Below are positions 7,040 through 14,648 of a stretch of 64,000 bases of DNA, in pieces; the first letter of the stretch is position 1, and each line of letters opens with the position of its first letter. Where the stretch lies: assembly GCF_003634825.1 (NCBI RefSeq), contig NZ_RBXD01000001.1, positions 186,001 through 250,000 of the forward strand. The letters run 5' to 3'. Source of the stretch: Flavobacterium sp. 123 (GTDB taxonomy: Bacteria > Bacteroidota > Bacteroidia > Flavobacteriales > Flavobacteriaceae). The notes beneath the pieces are model-generated. The model did no database searches, was not told the origin of the DNA, and worked only from the letters and a program-made list of their open reading frames with translations. Made by a program: the position numbers and the translations under genes.

Positions 7040-7075
7040 ACTGCCACTAACAGCCGTTTTGCGCAATTACGAATT
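7040..7075 (+). repeat. attC-like repeat copy D, left arm only
   Basis: After the last NTF2-like gene come ACTGCCACTAAC and AGCCGTTTTGCGCAATTACG, in the same position as the left arms of copies A to C. No right arm (AAACCCGCTG...AGAACGTT) follows. This marks where the array was truncated or where the chromosomal backbone resumes. Confidence 0.5.
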
Positions 7076-7090
7076 TGTGGTCTTTTTTTA

Positions 7091-7098
7091 TATCTTTG
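7091..7098 (+). promoter_or_regulatory. -7 promoter element of the GNAT gene
   Basis: TATCTTTG matches the Bacteroidota -7 consensus TAnnTTTG and ends 31 bp before the ATG at 7130. Confidence 0.6.
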
Positions 7099-7129
7099 AG
7101 AAGATTTAAACAGAAGAAAACTTCAGCAA

Positions 7130-7585
7130 ATGATACACTCCAAAAGAACCAATTCTGAAGATTCTGATTTTAAAAAATTGGTGGTTTTATTAGACCAACA
7201 TTTAGCCATTTTGGATGGTGAAGATCATGCCTTTTATTCCCAATTCGACACTCTTGATAATATCAATAATGTGGTGGTTTGCTATCAGGAATCCACCGCT
7301 ATAGGATGTGGCGCATTCAAAGTATACGATAGCAATACCGTTGAAATCAAACGAATGTTTGTTCATCCTGATTTTCGTGGAAAAGGAATTGCTAGTACCC
7401 TTTTAAAAGAACTTGAAAACTGGGCAACTGAATTTAATTATACCGCCTGCGTTTTAGAAACTGGCAAAAACAATCCAACCGCAATTCAATTGTATAACAA
7501 ATCTGGTTACCAAATAATTCCTAATTATGATCAATATGAAAATGTAGCAACTAGTGTCTGCATGAAAAAATTGATGTCTAAATAA
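7130..7585 (+). CDS. GNAT-family N-acetyltransferase
   Basis: A 151-residue GCN5-related acetyltransferase that transfers an acetyl group from acetyl-CoA. The CoA-binding motif A is clear: MFVHPDFRGKGIASTLL, with R-G-K-G at residues 83-86, and the later LYNKSGYQIIPNY matches motif B. Length is normal. The substrate cannot be predicted. It stands alone between the cassette-like region and the TetR efflux operon, with its own -7 element at 7091. Confidence 0.88.
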   Translation: MIHSKRTNSEDSDFKKLVVLLDQHLAILDGEDHAFYSQFDTLDNINNVVVCYQESTAIGCGAFKVYDSNTVEIKRMFVHPDFRGKGIASTLLKELENWATEFNYTACVLETGKNNPTAIQLYNKSGYQIIPNYDQYENVATSVCMKKLMSK

Positions 7586-7660
7586 AGTGCTTTTCTACTC
7601 CCCTTTTTACATTAAAAACAGATATTTTTCAAATGTTAAAAAAATGTTAATAAAAAATTA

Positions 7661-7695
7661 AACGACTGTTTAATTTAAACAGTTGTTTAATTTTG
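7661..7695 (+). promoter_or_regulatory. TetR operator overlapping the efflux operon promoter
   Basis: AACGACTGTTT (7661-7671) and AAACAGTTGTT (7677-7687) form an 11-bp inverted repeat with one mismatch and a 5-bp spacer, the size of TetR operators. The -7 element TAATTTTG (7688-7695) abuts it. A repressor bound here would block the core promoter of its own operon. Confidence 0.8.
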
Positions 7696-7718
7696 TACCA
7701 ATTAAAAAAAGTACTCCA

Positions 7719-8345
7719 TTGAAAAGCAATTTTAACGACAAACAAATTCAGATTCTCGAAGTGGCCGAAAGGTTATTTGCCGAGAAAGGATTTGATGGAA
7801 CTTCCATCCGAGATATTGCAAAAGAAGCAAAAATAAATATTGCAATGGTCTCGTATTACTTTGGTTCTAAAGAGCGCTTGTTAGAATCTTTAATTTTTTA
7901 CAGAACTTCAGATTTAAAAAATCAATTAGAGAATTTACTACAAGAAGATCTTGAGCCTATCGAGAAAATAAACAAGCTAATTGAACTCTACATTAATAGA
8001 ATCAATAGCAACCGTGGAATTTACAGAATTTTACATTTTGAATTCACTGCTAAAAAAAGAGATCAAAATCTTTTGGCTTTTTCTGAATTAAAAAAAGGAA
8101 ACTTAAAATCCTTAGAAGCCATCATAGAAGAAGGTCAAAAAAAAGGTGTATTCAGAAAAGACGTAATTATTCCGCTTATCACCCCTACTATTTTAGGAAC
8201 TTTTTTCCATTTTCATATGAACAAGCCTTTTTTTGAAAACTTGCTGAATTTGAAAACAGAAGCTCTATATAACAATTACATCAAAACAAATTTGACAAAG
8301 CACATTCAACAAACAATAAAAGCCCTTCTTATATATGAAAGTTAG
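7719..8345 (+). CDS. TetR-family repressor of the efflux operon
   Basis: A 208-residue TetR/AcrR regulator: N-terminal helix-turn-helix GTSIRDIAKEAKINIAMVSY then YFGSKERLLE (roughly residues 27-53) and an all-helical ligand domain. The start is taken at TTG 7719 (KSNFNDKQIQ), because the longer frame from 7683 runs through the palindromic operator and the -7 element, which cannot lie inside the message. It overlaps the tolC-like gene by 11 bp, and the order tetR-tolC-emrA-emrB shows that it represses its own export system until a toxic substrate binds. Confidence 0.9.
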   Translation: MKSNFNDKQIQILEVAERLFAEKGFDGTSIRDIAKEAKINIAMVSYYFGSKERLLESLIFYRTSDLKNQLENLLQEDLEPIEKINKLIELYINRINSNRGIYRILHFEFTAKKRDQNLLAFSELKKGNLKSLEAIIEEGQKKGVFRKDVIIPLITPTILGTFFHFHMNKPFFENLLNLKTEALYNNYIKTNLTKHIQQTIKALLIYES

Positions 8346-9672
8346 TCAATTAATGCTCTTTGGGGTGTTCCTTATTGGAATTCAATCCATTGAAGCACAA
8401 GAAAAAACAAGTTTAACGCTAGACGAAGCCATTCATTTGGCTTGGAACAAAAGCAATGAGGTTTCCTTAGCCAATACTAAAGTTAATTCTAAGAAATATG
8501 AATTAATTACGATAAAAAACAATCAATATCCTGATTTTAAAATTTCAGGGCAATACCAAAGATTGGCCAAAGCTTCTGTAAATTTAAAACTCAATCAAAA
8601 CAGCAACAGTAGCGGTAGTTCTGAACCTGCACCAGTTGTTGATCAATTAATGATTGGACAGGTTAATGCAAATCTTCCTGTTTTTGCTGGTTTTAAGATG
8701 CAAAATAACATCAAACTTCATGAAAATTTGTACCAAGCCGAAACTGCTTCTGCTACACAAACTAAAGAAGAAGTGGCAATGAAGGTCATAAACCATTACG
8801 CTAGTCTTTATAAAGCACAAAAAACAATTGAACTTTTGATCGAAAATCAAAAAAGAGCACAACAACGTGTTTTTGATTTTATAGAATTAGAAAAAAATGG
8901 GATTATTCCAAGAAATGATTTATTGAAATCACAATTGCAGGTTTCAAAAATTCAACTGTCCATTGATGAAGCAAATAACAATTTGAATATTGTCAATTAT
9001 TATTTAGTCACCCTGCTTAAATTACCTGCTGATACCAAATTAGAAGTTCGTGAAAGTGATTTTGCAAATTTCCAAATGACAAACATTCCTTCGGATGAAA
9101 AACCAGCATTAGAGAATCGTAAAGATTTACAAGCGGTTAAATTTCAAGAAAAAGCAAGTTTGGACAATGTAAAAATTGCCAAAGGATCTTATTATCCCTC
9201 TATTGCAATTGTTGGTGGATATACTTCTTTGGATTTAAAAAATGTAGTTACCGTTAAAAATGCAATGAATTTCGGTCTAGGTATTTCCTATGATTTGAGT
9301 TCTATTCTTAAAAATGGTACTTCGGTAAAACTAGCAGAAAGCAAAGTGCTTGAAGTACAAAATTCGCAAGCTATACTTACTGATTACATAAAAGTGCAAG
9401 TACAAAAAGCTATTGAAGATTATAATCTTGCCTTAAAACAAAATGAAGTTTATGGCGAAGCTGTAGCGCAAGCATCAGAGAATTATAGAATCATAAAAGA
9501 CAAATATGACAACGGCCTTTCGGATACAAATGATTTGCTGGAAGCCGATGTAGAACAATTAAGTTCAAACATAAATAAAGCACTCGCTAGAGCAAACATA
9601 ATTCAAAAATATTACGAATTACTATCTGTAACTGGACAATTATCACAAACTTTCAATCTTTCAAAAATATAA
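8335..9672 (+). CDS. TolC-family outer membrane efflux channel
   Basis: A 445-residue outer membrane factor with a signal peptide (cleavage near SIEAQ, residue 22) and the duplicated TolC pattern of long coiled coils, including SLTLDEAIHLAWNKSNEV at the N-terminus and the repeat half ending DLLEADVEQLSSNINKALAR. It would form the trimeric exit duct for the EmrAB-type pump encoded just downstream (3-bp gap to the adaptor). Length and architecture are normal. Confidence 0.93.
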   Translation: MKVSQLMLFGVFLIGIQSIEAQEKTSLTLDEAIHLAWNKSNEVSLANTKVNSKKYELITIKNNQYPDFKISGQYQRLAKASVNLKLNQNSNSSGSSEPAPVVDQLMIGQVNANLPVFAGFKMQNNIKLHENLYQAETASATQTKEEVAMKVINHYASLYKAQKTIELLIENQKRAQQRVFDFIELEKNGIIPRNDLLKSQLQVSKIQLSIDEANNNLNIVNYYLVTLLKLPADTKLEVRESDFANFQMTNIPSDEKPALENRKDLQAVKFQEKASLDNVKIAKGSYYPSIAIVGGYTSLDLKNVVTVKNAMNFGLGISYDLSSILKNGTSVKLAESKVLEVQNSQAILTDYIKVQVQKAIEDYNLALKQNEVYGEAVAQASENYRIIKDKYDNGLSDTNDLLEADVEQLSSNINKALARANIIQKYYELLSVTGQLSQTFNLSKI

Positions 9673-9675
9673 TCG

Positions 9676-10764
9676 ATGCCTCACATGGAAAAGAAAAAAA
9701 CAAATACCAAATTTATAATTATCCTAACGGCTTTAATAGTATTAGGAGGAACATATGGAGCTTATAAATACATCCATTCCTTGTCTCATGAGCAAACTGA
9801 TGATGCTCAAATCGAGAAAAAAATGAATCCAATAATCCCTCGTGTTTCTGGATATGTGGATAAAGTGTATATCAAAGACAATGATTATGTAAAGAAAGGG
9901 GATACTTTGTTTACTATTGACAAAAGAGATTATACTTTGAAAATTGAAGAAGCTAATGCTGCTATGATTGGAGCTGAAGGAAGTTTTGAAGTTTCAAAAG
10001 CGGACATTGGAGGCGCACTTGCAAGCATCGCTGTTTCTGATGCAAACGCAAAATCAGCAAGCGGAAATATTGAATCAGCAAAAATCAAATTAGGTCGTGT
10101 AACTAGTGATTACAACAGATACAATAACTTGTATAAAACCCACACTATTACTAAACAACAATACGAGCAAGCATTAGCTGCTAAACAAGAAGCAGAAAAC
10201 CAAGTACGTATTTTGCAACAACAAGAAAGAGCTAGCAACTTTCAAAAATCTGTAATTGAAGCTAAATCTAAAGTATCTAACAAACAAACTGAAGTAGCTG
10301 CTGCCAATATAAAAAGAGCAAAAGCAATGCTTGATGCTGCAAAATTGAACTTGACTTATACAGTTGTTACAGCTGCTATAGACGGACAAGTTTCTAAAAT
10401 CGATATTCAACCAGGACAATTAGTTCAAGCTGGACAATCTTTATTTTACATTATCAATAATACTGAAGCTTGGGTTGTTGCAAACTTTAAAGAAACGCAA
10501 CTAAACAAAATGGTTATTGGTCAAAAAGTTACTGTAAAAGTAGATGCTTATCCGGATTATGATTTTGAAGGTACAATTACTTCATTTTCTCCAGCTACAG
10601 GTTCTCGCTTTTCTTTACTTCCTCCTGATAATGCAACTGGAAATTTCGTAAAAACAATTCAAAGATTACCGGTGAAAATCAGCTTGAACACATCAAATGA
10701 TAAAGAAAAAATAAAATTATTACGTCCAGGTATGAATGTGGATGTGGATGTACATTTAAAATAA
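9676..10764 (+). CDS. emrA: Membrane fusion protein of an EmrAB-type pump (HlyD family)
   Basis: A 362-residue periplasmic adaptor anchored by one N-terminal transmembrane helix (about residues 14-33). It has a lipoyl-like half-motif (VSGYVDKVYIKDNDYVKKGD), a long alpha-hairpin (about 90-215), the second lipoyl half (AAIDGQVSKIDIQPGQLVQA) and a beta-barrel. It links the inner membrane EmrB-like transporter to the TolC-like channel. Start at ATG 9676 is used; ATG 9685 is equally possible. The next gene begins 1 bp after its stop. Confidence 0.93.
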   Translation: MPHMEKKKTNTKFIIILTALIVLGGTYGAYKYIHSLSHEQTDDAQIEKKMNPIIPRVSGYVDKVYIKDNDYVKKGDTLFTIDKRDYTLKIEEANAAMIGAEGSFEVSKADIGGALASIAVSDANAKSASGNIESAKIKLGRVTSDYNRYNNLYKTHTITKQQYEQALAAKQEAENQVRILQQQERASNFQKSVIEAKSKVSNKQTEVAAANIKRAKAMLDAAKLNLTYTVVTAAIDGQVSKIDIQPGQLVQAGQSLFYIINNTEAWVVANFKETQLNKMVIGQKVTVKVDAYPDYDFEGTITSFSPATGSRFSLLPPDNATGNFVKTIQRLPVKISLNTSNDKEKIKLLRPGMNVDVDVHLK

Positions 10765-10765
10765 A

Positions 10766-12349
10766 ATGGCGACACCAGTAGAAGATGATTTAGTAGAATA
10801 CGGCTACAGACGGGTTTTAATTACAATTACAGCGGTACTTTGTGCCTTGCTGGAAATTGTTGATACAACCATTGTTAATGTGGCGCTTACTAACATGAGA
10901 GGAAGTCTAGGCGCAACATTAAATGATGTGGCTTGGGTGATTACTGCTTATGCAATTGCGAATGTTATTGTTATTCCAATGACAAGCTGGCTTTCGCAAC
11001 AATTTGGTAGAAAAAATTATTTTGTTGCCTCCATTATTATATTTACCACAGCTTCATTTTTATGTGGAAATGCTACAAATATTTGGGAACTTATTATCTT
11101 CAGATTTATTCAAGGTCTTGGAGGTGGTGCTTTATTAGTAACTGCACAAACAATAATTACCGAAAGTTATCCTGTTGCAAAACGAGGAATGGCGCAAGCT
11201 ATTTATGGAATGGGTGTAATTGTTGGTCCTACACTTGGACCACCTTTAGGAGGTTATCTTGTAGATAATTTTTCTTGGCCATACATTTTTTACATCAATA
11301 TTCCGTTGGGAATTATGGCTGCTATTTTAGCTTTTACTTTCGTAAGAAGTCCAAAATACGGTGAAAAACTAAAAGCAAATCAAGTAGACTGGTTGGGAAT
11401 ATTTCTTCTAACCACTTTTATCGGATCCTTACAATTTGTTCTGGAGCACGGTCAACAAGATGATTGGTTTAACAATTCAACTATAACAGCTTTAAGCGTT
11501 ACCTCGGTTTTTGGTTTAGTACTTTTTGTTTGGAGAGAATTGACATACAAACATCCCATTGTAAATTTGAGTGTTTTAAAAGATGGAAACCTAAGAATTG
11601 GCGTTGTAATGTGCTTTATTTTAGGATTTGGACTTTATGGTTCTACTTTAATTATTCCTATTTATACGCAAGCTATCCTAGGATGGACAGCCACCGATGC
11701 GGGATTGTTATTGATTCCGGGTTCAATCACCACCGCGTTCATGATGCCTATTATTGGTAAAATGATACAACGTGGAATTCCGCAAGGATATATGGTTGGT
11801 GTAGGATTTTTAATTTTCTTTTTCTTCACTTTAATGATGTACAACCGAATGACACCTAGTACTGGTGTAGAACATTTATTTTGGCCATTAATTTTAAGAG
11901 GAATTGGATTAGGACTACTATTTGTACCTATTACCACATTATCGCTTTCTACATTAAAGGGAAAACATATTGGTGAAGGAGCTGCTTTTACAGGAATGAT
12001 GCGACAATTAGGAGGTTCGTTCGGTATTGCTATTATTACGACTTTCATCACGCGATTTACTCAAAAACACAGAATAGATTTAATTTCAAATCTAGACGCA
12101 AGCAAATTTGAGGTACAACAACGTGTTGCACTTTTGCAAAGAGGATTTATGTCCAAAGGGTTTAGTAGCAACGAAGCCTTGAAAAAAGCATATCAAATTA
12201 TCGATTATTCGGTTTTAAAACAAAGTACCGTTTTATCCTACATGGATATCTTTCTTTATCTAGGAATTTTATTTCTGTTTTGCATTCCTATTATCTTTTT
12301 AATTAAAAAAGGAAAAAACAAAGTTAATCCTGCTGATGCGATGCATTAA
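10766..12349 (+). CDS. emrB: DHA2-family drug:H+ antiporter (EmrB/QacA type)
   Basis: A 527-residue major facilitator with about 14 membrane spans. Signature features include motif D1 (LLEIVDTTIVNVALTNMRG), motif A (WLSQQFGRKN) and motif C (GMGVIVGPTLGPPLGGYL), which marks antiporters of the DHA2 group. Together with the preceding adaptor and TolC-like gene it makes a tripartite exporter. Substrates are probably hydrophobic toxins but cannot be read from the sequence. The operon ends at a strong hairpin 2 bp after the stop. Confidence 0.94.
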   Translation: MATPVEDDLVEYGYRRVLITITAVLCALLEIVDTTIVNVALTNMRGSLGATLNDVAWVITAYAIANVIVIPMTSWLSQQFGRKNYFVASIIIFTTASFLCGNATNIWELIIFRFIQGLGGGALLVTAQTIITESYPVAKRGMAQAIYGMGVIVGPTLGPPLGGYLVDNFSWPYIFYINIPLGIMAAILAFTFVRSPKYGEKLKANQVDWLGIFLLTTFIGSLQFVLEHGQQDDWFNNSTITALSVTSVFGLVLFVWRELTYKHPIVNLSVLKDGNLRIGVVMCFILGFGLYGSTLIIPIYTQAILGWTATDAGLLLIPGSITTAFMMPIIGKMIQRGIPQGYMVGVGFLIFFFFTLMMYNRMTPSTGVEHLFWPLILRGIGLGLLFVPITTLSLSTLKGKHIGEGAAFTGMMRQLGGSFGIAIITTFITRFTQKHRIDLISNLDASKFEVQQRVALLQRGFMSKGFSSNEALKKAYQIIDYSVLKQSTVLSYMDIFLYLGILFLFCIPIIFLIKKGKNKVNPADAMH

Positions 12350-12351
12350 AA

Positions 12352-12387
12352 CAAAAAGCCGATTTCAATATAGAAATCGGCTTTTTG
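12352..12387. terminator. Bidirectional terminator between emrB and yaaA
   Basis: A 15-bp perfect stem (CAAAAAGCCGATTTC / GAAATCGGCTTTTTG) with a 6-nt loop and A and T tracts on both sides. It serves the efflux operon on the plus strand and yaaA on the minus strand. Confidence 0.93.
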
Positions 12388-12406
12388 TTTATTTTAAAAT
12401 TCAATT

Positions 12407-13171
12407 TTATCGTGTAAAAACCAAGTGATTTCCTTTGGACAAATTAGCATCATATTGATACCCATCATAATTAAATCCTTTTAAATCATCTATTGTTTGC
12501 GCATTAGTATCTAAAATATAACGCACCATCATGCCTCTTGCTTTTTTTGCAAAAAAACTAATCACTTTCAATTTTCCATCTTTGTAATCTTTGAAATCCG
12601 GCGTAATAACAGGTACTTTTAATGCTTTTTCATCGACAGCAGAAAAATATTCATTACTAGCTAAATTGATAAACAATTCTCCTTTTTTAAGCTCCTTGTT
12701 CAATGCTTTGGTAATTATTGGCTTCCAAAATTCATATAAATTTTTGTTTTCACCAATGGGTAATTTGGTTCCCATTTCTAGGCGGTAAGCTTGAATTAAA
12801 TCCAAGGGTTTCAAGAGTCCGTATAAACCCGATAGGATTCGTAAACTAGCTTGCAAAGCATCTAACGCATCTGTTGGAATCGTATAAGCATCTAATCCTG
12901 TATACACATCCCCATCAAAAGCATAAACCGCTGGACGAGCATTAGTAGACTTAAAAGGTGTTTTCCAATTCTGATTGCGTTCCCAATTCAAATCCGCTAA
13001 CTTATCCGAAATACCCATCAAATCAGATAATTCCGCAGGTTTCTTTTGTTTCAAAACCTGATGAACTTGTTTGGATTCTTTTAAAAATGAAGGTTGGCTA
13101 AACACTTCTGTAGGTAATGCTTTCTCAAAATTCAAAGACTTGGCTGGTGATATAACGATTTTCATTGGCAA
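12407..13171 (-). CDS. yaaA: Peroxide stress protein YaaA (DUF328/UPF0246)
   Basis: A 254-residue protein of the YaaA family. It begins with the family signature MKIVISPAKSLNFE and has the conserved NLASNEYFSAVD segment and the C-terminal KKARGMMVRYI and FNYDGYQYD motifs. In E. coli YaaA limits intracellular free iron during peroxide stress and is a DNA-binding protein with a helix-hairpin-helix-like fold. Here it is a single-gene unit facing the efflux operon across a shared terminator. The ATG at 13171 or the one 6 bases inward (MKIVIS) both fit; the second matches the family start. Confidence 0.93.
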   Translation of the reverse strand: MPMKIVISPAKSLNFEKALPTEVFSQPSFLKESKQVHQVLKQKKPAELSDLMGISDKLADLNWERNQNWKTPFKSTNARPAVYAFDGDVYTGLDAYTIPTDALDALQASLRILSGLYGLLKPLDLIQAYRLEMGTKLPIGENKNLYEFWKPIITKALNKELKKGELFINLASNEYFSAVDEKALKVPVITPDFKDYKDGKLKVISFFAKKARGMMVRYILDTNAQTIDDLKGFNYDGYQYDANLSKGNHLVFTR

Positions 13172-13298
13172 TCCTATTGCAGTTTGTTTTTAGTAATAAT
13201 TCCAAAAGTACAAATTGAAATCAAGAAATAAGTAGCCTATAAATTGAATTGTTTAATAACGGAATAGATAAATCAAATTATCTGCCATTTTATTTATG

Positions 13299-13306
13299 TA
13301 TTTTTG
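13299..13306 (+). promoter_or_regulatory. -7 promoter element of the GNAT gene at 13336
   Basis: TATTTTTG fits TAnnTTTG and ends 30 bp before ATG 13336. It lies inside the longer possible frame starting at 13249, which argues against that upstream start. Confidence 0.6.
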
Positions 13307-13335
13307 AACATAAAAATAAAAGAAAAGCGCACTGC

Positions 13336-13854
13336 ATGAATACTATAGCGATTAAAAAAGTCTCATTATCAGATCTTGAACCCTTACAATCCATTTGCAA
13401 AACAACCTTTGTGGAAACTTTTGCAGACTTGAATACTCCCGAAAATATTGAAAATTACCTACATGAAAATTTCAGTGTTGCACAATTGAGTTCCGAAATC
13501 AACAATCCTAATTCTGATTTTTATTTGGCTTTTTCCGAATCAGAACCTATTGGCTATTTAAAAATAAATTTTAAAGATGCGCAAACCGAAGACATAACGG
13601 ACAACAGCTTAGAAATACAAAGAATCTATGTTGCACAAGCTTTCCACGGTAAAAAAATGGGGCAATTACTACTTGATAATGTCTTTACTATTGCAAAACA
13701 AACCGCTATTGATTATATTTGGCTAGGAGTTTGGGAAGAAAATCATCGTGCGATACAGTTTTATACTAAAAACGGTTTTGAAGTATTTGACAAACACCTT
13801 TTCATCCTTGGTGTTGACGAACAAACGGATTTATTAATGCGATTTAAACTTTAA
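13336..13854 (+). CDS. GNAT-family N-acetyltransferase
   Basis: A 172-residue GCN5-related acetyltransferase. Motif A reads LEIQRIYVAQAFHGKKMGQL, and a typical motif B follows (GVWEENHRAIQFYTKNGFE). This C-terminal pattern is that of small bacterial enzymes related to PaiA/RimI; the acceptor is unknown. The ATG at 13336 is chosen over the TTG at 13249 because of the promoter element between them. The next gene starts 1 bp after its stop, so the two are cotranscribed. Confidence 0.88.
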   Translation: MNTIAIKKVSLSDLEPLQSICKTTFVETFADLNTPENIENYLHENFSVAQLSSEINNPNSDFYLAFSESEPIGYLKINFKDAQTEDITDNSLEIQRIYVAQAFHGKKMGQLLLDNVFTIAKQTAIDYIWLGVWEENHRAIQFYTKNGFEVFDKHLFILGVDEQTDLLMRFKL

Positions 13855-13855
13855 A

Positions 13856-14629
13856 ATGGATTATTTCATTATTTGTATTGCTGCGCTAATTGGTTCTGGT
13901 TTAACCTTGTTCTCAGGATTCGGATTAGGAACTTTACTTGTTCCTGTATTCGGTTTATTTTTTCCAATAGAAATAGCAATCATTTTAACTGCAATTGTTC
14001 ATTTCTTAAACAACGTTTTCAAATTAGTATTATTAGGTAAAAGCGCCAATATCAATGTGGTATTACGCTTTGGGATTCCAGCCATCGTTTTTGCATTTCT
14101 TGGAGCCTATATTCTTTCCTTACTAACCGATACTCCTGCCTTAATGAATTATCAATTAGGAAGTCATAGGTTTGAAATCAAACCAATAAAATTGATTATT
14201 GGAATTGTCCTATTATTTTTCTCTTTGTTTGAAGTGATTCCAAGTTTGTCCAATTTACAATTTGATAAAAAATACCTGCCTATTGGTGGTGTCTTAAGTG
14301 GTTTTTTTGGTGGACTTTCGGGAAATCAAGGGGCTTTAAGGGCTGCTTTTTTAATCCGAGCTAATTTATCTAAACAATCTTTTATTGCAACAGGAGTAGT
14401 AATCGCGTGTCTGGTTGATATTTCAAGATTGAGTATTTATGCTGAAAAAATAATAAAACACCATACTAATTTTGATTATACTTTAATCACTTTGGCTACA
14501 CTTTCAGCATTTATCGGAGCCTATTTTGGTAACAAACTCTTGGCTAAAGTAACCGTTAAAACCATTCAAAATATAGTGACGGTAATGCTGATTCTGTTTT
14601 CCGTTTTATTGATATTAGGCATTCTTTAA
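13856..14629 (+). CDS. TauE/SafE-family sulfite or sulfoacetate exporter
   Basis: A 257-residue inner membrane protein with about seven or eight hydrophobic helices and the duplicated TauE/SafE (DUF81) organisation: FSGFGLGTLLVPVFGLFFP in the first half and GGVLSGFFGGLSGNQGALRA in the second. The family exports sulfur-containing anions; the true substrate is not known. It starts 1 bp after the acetyltransferase stop and lies 19 bp before an ABC ATPase gene. Confidence 0.85.
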   Translation: MDYFIICIAALIGSGLTLFSGFGLGTLLVPVFGLFFPIEIAIILTAIVHFLNNVFKLVLLGKSANINVVLRFGIPAIVFAFLGAYILSLLTDTPALMNYQLGSHRFEIKPIKLIIGIVLLFFSLFEVIPSLSNLQFDKKYLPIGGVLSGFFGGLSGNQGALRAAFLIRANLSKQSFIATGVVIACLVDISRLSIYAEKIIKHHTNFDYTLITLATLSAFIGAYFGNKLLAKVTVKTIQNIVTVMLILFSVLLILGIL

Positions 14630-14648
14630 ATATAATTTCTACAATTCA

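Larger units (their letters stand above)
1495..7075 (+). mobile_element. Cassette-array-like accessory region without integrase
   Basis: Eight intact genes, all on the plus strand, sit between related intergenic repeats (copies at about 1970, 3091, 4407 and 7040). Each repeat begins right after a stop codon and ends just before the next gene. Most ends read CCAGAACGT, and the inner arms CTACAAYGGATTTGGG and CCCAAACCCGCTGTAG are complementary apart from two positions. Gene content (parDE, a lone regulator, lipoprotein, orphan membrane protein) is typical of chromosomal integron cassettes. No tyrosine recombinase gene is in the window, so calling this an integron or CALIN-type array is inference. 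The nearest family description is attC-like sites. Confidence 0.55.

Noticed and set aside
7683-7718. Longer TetR N-terminus starting at 7683
   Set aside because: It overlaps the palindromic operator and the -7 element, and homology begins at KSNFNDKQ. TTG 7719 is preferred.
13249-13335. N-terminal extension of the GNAT protein
   Set aside because: A TAnnTTTG element lies inside it and the residues do not resemble the family.
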